Origin: an uncultured Anaeromassilibacillus sp.
Lineage (GTDB): Bacteria > Bacillota > Clostridia > Oscillospirales > Acutalibacteraceae
Length of the DNA stretch: 37,379 nucleotides
Assembly (NCBI GenBank): GCA_930987725.1
Contig: CAKNKY010000022.1
Span: 1 to 37,379, forward strand
Reading direction: 5' to 3'
The notes below the pieces were generated by a model. That model saw nothing but the letters and a program-made list of their open reading frames with translations. It made no database searches and was not told the origin of the DNA. Within the stretch, counting starts at the first letter, position 1. Every line of letters begins with the position of its first letter. Shown here piece after piece: positions 32,602 through 37,379 of this stretch. A program made the translations under genes and the position numbers.

Positions 32602-32636
32602 AAAAAATGCATCAACCTGCGGCTGGTGCATTTTTT
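32602..32636. terminator. bidirectional terminator-type hairpin
   Basis: Arms AAAAAATGCATCA and TGGTGCATTTTTT, ten-base loop. It has T-runs on both strands. The loop side carries CAACCTGCGGCTGGTGCA, a near-copy of which recurs at 32789-32806. Confidence 0.7.
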
Positions 32637-32700
32637 AGTGGCAAATAACCCTAATTAAGATACAATGGGGTTCCTTTGCGCCCGGGAAGGCAATTGAGTA

Positions 32701-32811
32701 ATGCATAATTTCATCTCGTTTTTGATTGAAGATTACAGCCGGCAGGTCGCCGTACTGTTCCCCCTTGGGCCGTCAGTGAAAGACGTGTCAGCCTGCGGCT
32801 GTTGCACTTGA
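32701..32811 (+). CDS. small ORF of 36 codons, unknown
   Basis: ATG with GGAAGG ten bases upstream opens a frame beginning MHNFISFLIEDYSRQVAVLF and ending SACGCCT. I do not recognise it. It lies in the 460-base gap between the acetyltransferase and flavin reductase genes, which otherwise holds two terminators and no clear gene. A TACAAT at 32661 could be a -10 box. The low confidence reflects the small size and the lack of a known relative. Confidence 0.25.
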   Translation: MHNFISFLIEDYSRQVAVLFPLGPSVKDVSACGCCT

Positions 32812-32972
32812 GCTATGAACGAAAAATAAATTATACGGTCAACGCCACATGAGCCTGATAAAAGAAAGGGTAGAGTCTGGAACGCTGTGCTCGTTCTGGC
32901 TAAGCCTTCTCACGGTTTCATTCCTGCTGTTTTTTTACGTTTTTCCGGCACATCAGTCATTTCAATGTGAGT

Positions 32973-33530
32973 TTACACATCAGGGAAAATTTGGTCGCCC
33001 ACCTTGAAAAAAGTGCCTCCACCCCATCCGACTACTGGCTTGATTTCGTTGATGGGCATCGGCCCTTTGTCTTCCCTGGCTTTTTCTGCAAACTCTTCTT
33101 CCACCAATGTATTCCTGATTTTACAAATGTAAATTTCGCTGTCATTAAGCGGGATCGTCTGCTTGACCTCCAGTTCAAAGATCCACGGACTTTTCTCCAA
33201 AATCGGGATATCCAGAACGCATCCTTTGGAAATGGCGGCGTCCACTTGCATTTTATTGGGATCATAGCCCGATTTGTTTCCAAAATAGGTGGCAAGAGGA
33301 AGAAGCTCCTCCGTGACTAGATTAGCCGAAAAACGGCCTGTGGCGCGGATGCGATCCTTTGTCAGTTTTTCGCCCCCAATACAGGCCATGACGCTTAGTT
33401 CTCCGTCCCAGCAAAAGCCAAACCAGCAGAACAGGCCAAAATTTGGGGTTCCATCTTCCTTATAAGTCCCATAGGTATAAAATGTCTGGGGACAGTATGC
33501 ATTTGTAGGATGTGGCAGTGATACTTTCAT
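32973..33530 (-). CDS. flavin reductase-like FMN-binding protein
   Basis: Protein of 185 residues of the flavin reductase / split-barrel FMN-binding family, likely a small oxidoreductase or flavin-binding protein. It begins MKVSLPHPTNAYCPQTFYTYG, followed by a hydrophobic strand GLFCWFGFCWDGELSVMACIGG and a segment TKDRIRATGRFSANLVTEELLPLATYFG that matches the flavin-binding loop pattern of the family. The start overlaps the marR stop by four bases (ATGA), so it is the regulated partner of that gene. Its substrate is unknown. Confidence 0.8.
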   Translation of the reverse strand: MKVSLPHPTNAYCPQTFYTYGTYKEDGTPNFGLFCWFGFCWDGELSVMACIGGEKLTKDRIRATGRFSANLVTEELLPLATYFGNKSGYDPNKMQVDAAISKGCVLDIPILEKSPWIFELEVKQTIPLNDSEIYICKIRNTLVEEEFAEKAREDKGPMPINEIKPVVGWGGGTFFKVGDQIFPDV

Positions 33531-33982
33531 GTTGTTTTCCTCCTTCTTAACGCTTCATATTCTTCCAGATTGGCTAGAATCCGGGTCAAATATGTCTCAT
33601 GTTGTTGTATTTCTTTCTCGGTAAATCCCCTGTAATACACTTCGTTGATCTGCTGCGAGACAGCGTCATATTCTTTACGTAAGCGCTGGGCTTCCGGTGT
33701 GATCGAAACCAGAATTTCCCGCCGATTCTCCGGATTCTGCCGCCTTTTTACCATGCCTCCCTGTTCCATCCGGTCTATCATACTAGTCAGTGTGGTTCTG
33801 GCCAGCGAGGTACGGTGGGAAATCTGTGAAATCGGTATTTCCCCGCACTCCCATAGTACATACAGGATCTTTCCCTGTGCACCGTTAAATTCCCGGATTC
33901 CGTAGTCCTCCAGCATCTGTTCAAAGATTCTGGAGCTGATCTGTTTGATTTGTGACGTTAAAAATCCTCCTTGTGTTTTCAT
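33527..33982 (-). CDS. MarR-family transcriptional regulator
   Basis: Regulator of 151 residues with a winged helix-turn-helix. The recognition part reads IPISQISHRTSLARTTLTSMIDRMEQGGMVKRRQNPENRREILVSITPEAQ, the MarR pattern including the D-x-R-x-like wing. The start at 33982 is chosen because GGAGTGA lies just upstream; the longer frame starting at 34057 would run through the promoter. It most likely represses itself and the flavin reductase gene in response to a small molecule or oxidant. The A+T-rich composition differs from the left half of the window. Confidence 0.88.
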   Translation of the reverse strand: MKTQGGFLTSQIKQISSRIFEQMLEDYGIREFNGAQGKILYVLWECGEIPISQISHRTSLARTTLTSMIDRMEQGGMVKRRQNPENRREILVSITPEAQRLRKEYDAVSQQINEVYYRGFTEKEIQQHETYLTRILANLEEYEALRRRKTT

Positions 33983-33992
33983 ATAATCACTC

Positions 33993-34015
33993 CTATATAG
34001 GATATTACTACATAG
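33993..34015 (-). promoter_or_regulatory. putative MarR operator, repeated 8-mer
   Basis: CTATATAG (33993-34000) and CTACATAG (34008-34015) are separated by seven bases. Each is itself palindromic or nearly so. They flank the -10 box of the marR promoter, so a bound dimer would block RNA polymerase. Confidence 0.5.
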
Positions 34016-34030
34016 AATATATAATGTCAA
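34002..34030 (-). promoter_or_regulatory. promoter of the marR operon
   Basis: On the minus strand a perfect TTGACA (34025-34030), 17 bases, then TAATAT (34002-34007). The start codon of marR is about 20 bases downstream of the -10 box. Confidence 0.8.
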
Positions 34031-34132
34031 TAAAATTTTAGCATGATCCAACCCCACTTTGTCATCGGGCCATGCTTTTCCTTTATATCGTTGGGACTTG
34101 ATAAATAAACGATAACCTTAAAAATAAATAAT

Positions 34133-34247
34133 AGCCCACTGCCGTTTAGCTCCCTTGAAAACTGGATCGGCGGTGGGCTGTCGTTCGAATCAGGCAACGA
34201 CGGATACCTCAAAAGCCCGAATGCCCTTGAAATAAGCATATTCGGGC
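34133..34247. other. cluster of three hairpins, no gene
   Basis: Three inverted repeats follow each other: AGCCCACTGCCG / CGGCGGTGGGCT (34133-34144, 34168-34179), GTCGTT / AACGAC (34181-34186, 34197-34202) and GCCCGAAT / ATTCGGGC (34215-34222, 34240-34247). The first reads as a terminator on the minus strand, followed there by T-rich sequence. I see no coding frame. They may be stacked terminators or a small structured RNA. Confidence 0.4.
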
Positions 34248-34254
34248 AAAAAGA

Positions 34255-34299
34255 AAGCACCGCAACCTTGATACCCATTGTATCAAAATTGCGGTGCTT
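34255..34299 (-). terminator. terminator of the original tRNA-Ser gene
   Basis: On the minus strand a two-part hairpin (AAGCACCGCAA / TTGCGGTGCTT outside, TTGATAC / GTATCAA inside) followed by TTTCTTTTT. It begins a few bases after the CCA end of the tRNA-Ser fragment, where a tRNA terminator belongs. Confidence 0.7.
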
Positions 34300-34302
34300 C
34301 TT

Positions 34303-34359
34303 TGGCGGAAGCGGTGGGATTCAAACCTACGAGCCCTTGCGGGCTACCTGATTTCGAGG
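34303..34359 (-). other. 3' half of tRNA-Ser(CGA), attachment-site scar
   Basis: Read on the minus strand, this stretch has the right part of an anticodon loop (CTCGAAA) and its stem arm TCAGG, a long class-II variable arm (AGCCCGCAAGGGCT), a T-arm with TTTGAATCCCACC, and an acceptor arm ending CGCTTCCGCCA. This matches the 3' half of a tRNA-Ser with anticodon CGA. The 5' half is missing: the bases before the loop do not pair with TCAGG. The T-loop TTTGAAT and one T-stem pair have drifted. Such 3' halves are left when an integrase uses a tRNA gene as its target. The CCA end faces the terminator on its left, so the inserted element should lie to the right. Confidence 0.7.
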
Positions 34360-34361
34360 TT

Positions 34362-34572
34362 TCAAAAGATATAAACGAGCTGGAAAAAGCGGACCGAGCG
34401 TTTAAGCGGTGAGGACAAAGCGCTGTTCTTCGATTTCTGCAACGCTTACGGGGAACTGATGGGCGAAAGCAGTCTCGATTTTTTCATTGCCGGCTTCCGC
34501 CTCGGCGCAAAAATGCTCTTTGCTACCTTTTGCAGCGATGACGCACCGTTTGAAAGTTACCTGAAAGACTAA
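34362..34572 (+). pseudogene. truncated and frameshifted DUF6809-like gene
   Basis: The second part (from about 34402) reads LSGEDKALFFDFCNAYGELMGESS and then FFIAGFRLGAKMLFATF before the stop, the pattern of the small DUF6809-type proteins found in Clostridia mobile elements and phages. The first part (INELEKADRAFK) belongs to the same protein but sits in another frame, so a single-base shift lies near 34400. No start codon remains, because the gene begins at the tRNA-Ser scar. The function of the family is unknown. A weak terminator, AGCCTCC / GGAGGCT (34582-34615), follows. Confidence 0.55.
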
Positions 34573-34620
34573 TCTAAAATGAGCCTCCTTCCGGCAGAGC
34601 GTGCTATTGGAGGCTTGCTT

Positions 34621-34721
34621 TGTACCCGATAGGGTATATTAAGACTTTTTATGCATTTATTTATACCTTATCGGGTATAATATTAGGGATGGCAGTTTGA
34701 CTTTATACCCGTTAGGGTGTA
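34621..34721 (+). promoter_or_regulatory. three palindromic HipB operators
   Basis: Three related palindromes lie upstream of hipB: TACCCGATAGGGTA (34623-34636), TATACC.TTATC.GGTATA type (34662-34679) and TATACCC.GTTA.GGGTGTA type (34704-34721). Their centres are 41 and 42 bases apart, about four helical turns, so dimers would bind on the same face. The third lies inside the spacer of the promoter. E. coli HipB is known to bind several spaced palindromes of the TATCC-N8-GGATA type; the resemblance in layout is clear. Confidence 0.7.
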
Positions 34722-34725
34722 AAAT
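34697..34725 (+). promoter_or_regulatory. promoter of the hipBST operon
   Basis: TTGACT (34697-34702), 17 bases, TAAAAT (34720-34725). The spacer holds the third palindrome, so repressor binding would block the promoter. Transcription would start near the in-frame ATG at 34730, which argues for the GTG at 34760 as the real hipB start. Confidence 0.7.
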
Positions 34726-34759
34726 ATACATGGGCTTGTGCAAAGGAGGCTATCATACC

Positions 34760-34963
34760 GTGAATAAGATTGCCAAGTTTATCAAAGAAAACAGGAAAGC
34801 CGCCGGACTGACACAGGAGGAATTTGCCGCCCGTAGCGGACTGGGGCTTCGCTTTATCCGGGAACTGGAGCAGGGAAAAGAAACGGTCAGAATGGATAAG
34901 GTCAATGCCGCTCTTGCCATGTTCGACATGGAAGCCGTCCCCGGAAGAAAGGATGATAAATAA
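34760..34963 (+). CDS. hipB: HipB-like XRE antitoxin/repressor
   Basis: DNA-binding protein of 67 residues with a Cro/XRE helix-turn-helix: IAKFIKENRKAAGLTQEEFAARSGLGLRFIRELEQG. It should repress the operon through the three palindromes upstream and form a complex with HipS and HipT. The GTG start has AGGAGG ten bases upstream; the ATG at 34730 is in frame but lies at the expected transcription start. The stop shares a base with the hipS start (TAATG). Confidence 0.85.
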   Translation: MNKIAKFIKENRKAAGLTQEEFAARSGLGLRFIRELEQGKETVRMDKVNAALAMFDMEAVPGRKDDK

Positions 34964-35292
34964 TGGACGCATTCCGAACAGCCTATGTTTATATCCGAAA
35001 CGTTTTTGCCGGATTGCTTTGCGAAACGGATGAAGGGTATTCCTTCTCTTATGACGAGCGGTATTTAAGCCGGAAGGATGCAAGTCCCGTATCCCTTACT
35101 TTGCCGCTTTCTGAAAAAACATATACATCCAAAACGCTGTTCCCGTTCTTTGACGGACTGATCCCAGAAGGGTGGCTGCTCGGCGTTGTAAGCCGGAACT
35201 GGAAAATAGACGTCAAAGATAGGTTCGGATTACTGCTGGTGGCTTGCAAGGACGGAATCGGCAATGTCAGCATCAGGGAGGAACGTATATGA
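34963..35292 (+). CDS. hipS: HipS-like protein (N-terminal subdomain 1 of HipA as a separate gene)
   Basis: Protein of 109 residues corresponding to the small N-terminal subdomain of HipA: a beta-rich start (TAYVYIRNVFAGLLCETDEGYSFSYD), then YLSRKDASPVSLTLPLSEKTY and LFPFFDGLIPEGWLL, which is the conserved end of that subdomain. In the E. coli O127 HipBST system the equivalent protein acts as the antitoxin. It is not a degraded hipA: the hipT start overlaps its stop by ATGA and has its own GGGAGG, so the split is organised. Confidence 0.85.
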   Translation: MDAFRTAYVYIRNVFAGLLCETDEGYSFSYDERYLSRKDASPVSLTLPLSEKTYTSKTLFPFFDGLIPEGWLLGVVSRNWKIDVKDRFGLLLVACKDGIGNVSIREERI

Positions 35293-36242
35293 ATTGTTTA
35301 TGCTGCGGGAAACCGCTTCGTACCGAAAACACGGATTCCGGCTGGCACAAAAGCTGTATCAAGCGGTTTTTCGGCACAGCCGAGCTCCCCGTGATTGCCA
35401 TTGATGAAGTCGCATTTGAAGCCCTTGCAACCGAAAGCACCAACAAGGGCTATACTGTTCCCGGCGTTCAGAAAAAATTGTCCTTGCATCTGTTTTCTGA
35501 AGGAAACACTCCAAGGCTCACGCTGGTAAATTATCCTACGGGCTATATCCTGAAGCCGCAGGTTCCAGAATTTGAAGCGCTGCCGCAGGCGGAGCAGCTT
35601 GTGATGTGCATGGCGGACGCTGCAGGGATCGTCACCGTACCTCATGCGCTCATTATGGGAAAAGACGGACCAGCATATATCACAAAAAGAGTGGACCGTA
35701 TCTTTACAAAAAACAAAATGCAAATGCTGGCGATGGAGGATTTCTGCCAGCTCGACCTGCGCCTGACGCAGGATAAGTATAAGGGCTCTTATGAGCGCTG
35801 CGCAAAAATCATCGAGCGGTACTCCTCCCGCAAGGGGCTCGATATAACCGAGCTCTATCTGCGCTTGGTGTTTTCATTCCTTGTGGGCAACTCGGATATG
35901 CATCTGAAAAACTTTTCCCTCATTGAAACGGAAGAAGGAAGCGGAAAATATGTGCTTTCTCCCGCATACGACCTGCTTCCGGTCAATGTCATCATGCCAG
36001 AGGACAAAGAGCAATTCGCCCTTGCCATGAACGGCAAAAAGACGCATATCCGCAGGAAGGACTTTCTGGTGTTTTCAGAAGGATGCGGCATGGCACGGAG
36101 TTCCGCCGAAAAAATGATCGCAATGCTGGTGTCTAAAAAAGAGAAACTTCTTGCCATGTGTCAAAACTCCCTGCTGCCGGAGTCTTTACAGGAACGCCTT
36201 GCAAGCCTGATCCAAGAGCGGGCAAGTGTATTAGAGGGTTAA
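35289..36242 (+). CDS. hipT: HipT-like serine/threonine kinase toxin
   Basis: Kinase of 317 residues. Motifs in order: an N-terminal C-x2-C ... H-x3-C pattern (Cys3, Cys6, His20, Cys23), possibly a zinc site; the Gly-rich loop GYTVPGVQKKLSL (54-66); the ATP lysine Lys89 (ILKP); the catalytic NSDMHLKN (201-208, Asp203); and the metal-binding AYDLLP (Asp228). In E. coli HipT the loop reads S-I-S, whose serines are autophosphorylated; here the same place reads T56-V57-P58. EPEC HipT phosphorylates tryptophanyl-tRNA synthetase; the target here is unknown. The catalytic residues are all present, so it should be active. Confidence 0.88.
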   Translation: MNCLCCGKPLRTENTDSGWHKSCIKRFFGTAELPVIAIDEVAFEALATESTNKGYTVPGVQKKLSLHLFSEGNTPRLTLVNYPTGYILKPQVPEFEALPQAEQLVMCMADAAGIVTVPHALIMGKDGPAYITKRVDRIFTKNKMQMLAMEDFCQLDLRLTQDKYKGSYERCAKIIERYSSRKGLDITELYLRLVFSFLVGNSDMHLKNFSLIETEEGSGKYVLSPAYDLLPVNVIMPEDKEQFALAMNGKKTHIRRKDFLVFSEGCGMARSSAEKMIAMLVSKKEKLLAMCQNSLLPESLQERLASLIQERASVLEG

Positions 36243-36300
36243 AACACAGCCCGCAGAGTGAAACTGCAATTTTGAAAATTGTACATTCGTAAAGTGAAAT

Positions 36301-36331
36301 CTCCTTTGGTATAATGGCAGCACCAAAGGAG
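36301..36331 (+). promoter_or_regulatory. hairpin covering the tnpV ribosome binding site
   Basis: Arms CTCCTTTGGT (36301-36310) and ACCAAAGGAG (36322-36331). The right arm includes the AAAGGAG ribosome binding site of tnpV and the loop contains most of a TATAAT (36310-36315). It could keep tnpV translation low when transcripts enter from outside. Between hipT and this site lies only a 15-base palindrome CAATTTT-G-AAAATTG (36267-36281); no terminator is evident. Confidence 0.5.
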
Positions 36332-36341
36332 GTTTTACATT

Positions 36342-36440
36342 ATGGCTAAAACAATATTTGAATAAACGGGCGATACATACACCATGCAGGACGACTATTG
36401 CCTGCCCAATCTGACCTTACCACCCGAAGAAAAATGCCCT
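36342..36440 (+). pseudogene. tnpV remnant, early stop and truncated
   Basis: ATG preceded by AAAGGAGG reads MAKTIFE, then a TAA stop, then in the same frame TGDTYTMQDDYCLPNLTLPPEEK. This is the start of TnpV, a small protein of Tn4451-type and related Clostridia elements. The stop replaces a Gln codon (CAA to TAA). The match ends near 36440, where recombinase sequence on the other strand begins. TnpV function is unknown. Confidence 0.7.
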
Positions 36441-36855
36441 ACTGTGGTACCTCGCCTTCGTTTTTCTTTTGCTTTTTGGTGAGGAAGTCCACCGTGAACG
36501 CTTTTTGCAGGAGAGCATCGCCCTTGTACTTCTCATTTTTGAGAATACTCTCCACCGTGCTGGCTTGCCACTTGGCCTTGCCAGCGGGGGTGGGTATCCC
36601 TTCTCTGGTGAGAAGAGAAGCGATGGAGCCGGTGGTTTTGCCGGTGAGGAACAAGCTGTAAATCCAGCGGACAGTTTCTGCTTCCTCCGGCACGATTTCT
36701 GGCAATCCGTCTGCGCCCTTCCGGTAGCCCAGAAAGTGGCTGTACGGCAGGCTGACCTTCCCATCGGCGAATCGTTTTCTCTGCCCCCATGTGACGTTCT
36801 CTGAAATGGAGCGGCTCTCCTCCTGCGCCAGGGAGGACATGATGGTATGGTCGCA
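36439..36855 (-). pseudogene. internal fragment of a TnpX-type large serine recombinase
   Basis: Frame with IMSSLAQEESRSISENVTWGQRKRF at its start, then GYRKGADGLPEIVPEEAETVRWIYSLFL, TGSIASLLTREGIPTPAGKAKW and STVESILKNEKYKGDALLQKAFTVDFL. This is the end of the resolvase domain and the recombinase domain of large serine recombinases that move Clostridia elements. The catalytic N-terminus and the C-terminal zinc and coiled-coil region are missing. The frame ends at a stop exactly where tnpV sequence begins and fuses at the other end to CHAP gene sequence, so both ends are rearrangement points. Confidence 0.75.
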
Positions 36856-37300
36856 GGTGCTTTACGGTATCTCCGCAGGCGACGGCGAAATCGTGACCGT
36901 GGCTCTGTCGCAGGTCGGCAATGTAGGCGGTCAGCCCTATTGGTCGTGGTATGGCTTCAACTCTCGTGTGGAATGGTGCGCCTGCTTTGTTTCGTGGTGT
37001 GCGAACGAATGCGGCTATATCGAGAACGGGATTATCCCGAAGTTTGCAGGCTGCATACAAGGCTCTGAGTGGTTTAAGGAAAGAGGACAATGGCAGGACG
37101 GTAGCTTTACGCCAGAAGCAGGACACATTATCTTCTTCGATTGGGAAGGTGACGGTCTTACAGACCATGTGGGTATTGTAGAGCGTGTGGAAAACGGAAC
37201 GGTTTATACCGTTGAAGGTAACTCAGGCGATGCTTGCCGACAGAACAGCTACTCTATCGGCAGCAGCGTTATCTACGGCTACGGTATCCCTGCTTATTAA
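36839..37300 (+). pseudogene. CHAP-domain hydrolase, C-terminal fragment of an ICE wall hydrolase
   Basis: Contains a complete CHAP domain: GDGEIVTVALSQVGNVGG, the catalytic Cys in VEWCACFVSWCANECGY, GSEWFKERGQW, the catalytic His in DHVGIVERVENG, and VYTVEGNSGDACRQNSY near the end. Such domains sit at the C-terminus of the large wall hydrolases of Tn916/Tn1549-like conjugative elements. The rest of that protein is missing; the frame starts in recombinase-derived sequence (MMVWSQ). There is no ribosome binding site of note. It could encode a small active hydrolase, but no export signal is present. Confidence 0.7.
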
Positions 37301-37325
37301 AAATGGGCAAAAGAAAACCAGAGGA

Positions 37326-37379
37326 TTGAACTGCCCCCCATTTGTTAGACAGTATGGTATACTGAATAACAAGTGGGGT
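37326..37379 (+). mobile_element. probable left end of an IS3/IS150-type insertion sequence
   Basis: TGAACTGCCCCCCATTTG followed by TTAGACAGTATGG resembles the terminal repeat of IS150-group elements, which start TGTACTGCxCCC and then have TTGTTGGAC. The element would continue beyond the window end, so no transposase can be seen. Confidence 0.45.

Noticed and set aside
32849-33007. A 52-codon plus-strand frame with a hydrophobic middle, overlapping the end of the flavin reductase gene.
   Set aside because: It has no ribosome binding site and overlaps the flavin reductase gene in antisense; the hydrophobic stretch is explained by T-rich sequence.
34730-34759. An ATG start for hipB ten codons upstream of the GTG.
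   Set aside because: It lies at the expected transcription start with no ribosome binding site, while the GTG has AGGAGG at good spacing.
1-37379. CRISPR arrays.
   Set aside because: I saw no regularly spaced direct repeats of the needed length; the GC-rich near-repeats are hairpins or isolated motifs.

Overview
The window looks like a chromosome segment of a G+C-rich, gut-type Gram-positive anaerobe of the Clostridia, Oscillospiraceae-like. The reasons are strong GGAGG-type ribosome binding sites, LytTR/GHKL signalling, a glgA glycogen synthase, a GH51 arabinofuranosidase, and mobile-element pieces (tnpV, a TnpX-type serine recombinase, a CHAP hydrolase) typical of Clostridia elements. The taxon is inferred from gene content only.

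Left part (1-24.2 kb, G+C-rich backbone). The window opens inside a prophage-type lysis cassette: a GH25 endolysin cut by the window edge, then a holin. On the minus strand follows a regulatory and export block: a LytTR response regulator, a short soluble GHKL histidine kinase, a terminator-like hairpin, and two overlapping ABC exporter half-transporters. On the plus strand are a very large c-di-GMP protein (intact GGDEF, two PAS, a degenerate GGDEF, GAF, a second degenerate GGDEF, EAL) and a CheB-CheR-PAS hybrid. Housekeeping and carbon genes come next: MFS transporter, GH51 arabinofuranosidase, mscL, a VOC metalloenzyme, a YihY-type membrane protein, a second MFS protein, glgA, a truncated AraC regulator, a NUDIX hydrolase and an esterase.

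Middle part (24.3-34.3 kb, visibly less G+C-rich). A degraded IS1182-like transposase remnant precedes a complete four-gene Wadjet operon (jetA-jetB-jetC-jetD), an SMC-type system that acts against plasmids. After it comes a tandem-GNAT acetyltransferase gene whose leader holds a 12-codon peptide overlapped by a terminator-like hairpin. A marR-flavin reductase operon follows, with a strong promoter and a repeated 8-mer likely to be its operator.

Right part (34.3-37.4 kb). The 3' half of a tRNA-Ser(CGA) gene, still followed by its own terminator, marks an integration boundary. The geometry puts the integrated element to the right of it. Inside are a truncated DUF6809-like gene, a complete tripartite hipB-hipS-hipT toxin-antitoxin operon with three evenly spaced palindromic operators, and a mosaic of broken element genes (tnpV, serine recombinase, CHAP hydrolase) ending in what looks like the left end of an IS3/IS150-type insertion sequence.

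The most notable items are the HipBST locus, whose kinase has T-V-P where characterised HipT has S-I-S; the Wadjet operon beside degraded mobile DNA; the leader-peptide attenuator candidate before the double acetyltransferase; and the tRNA-Ser attachment scar.
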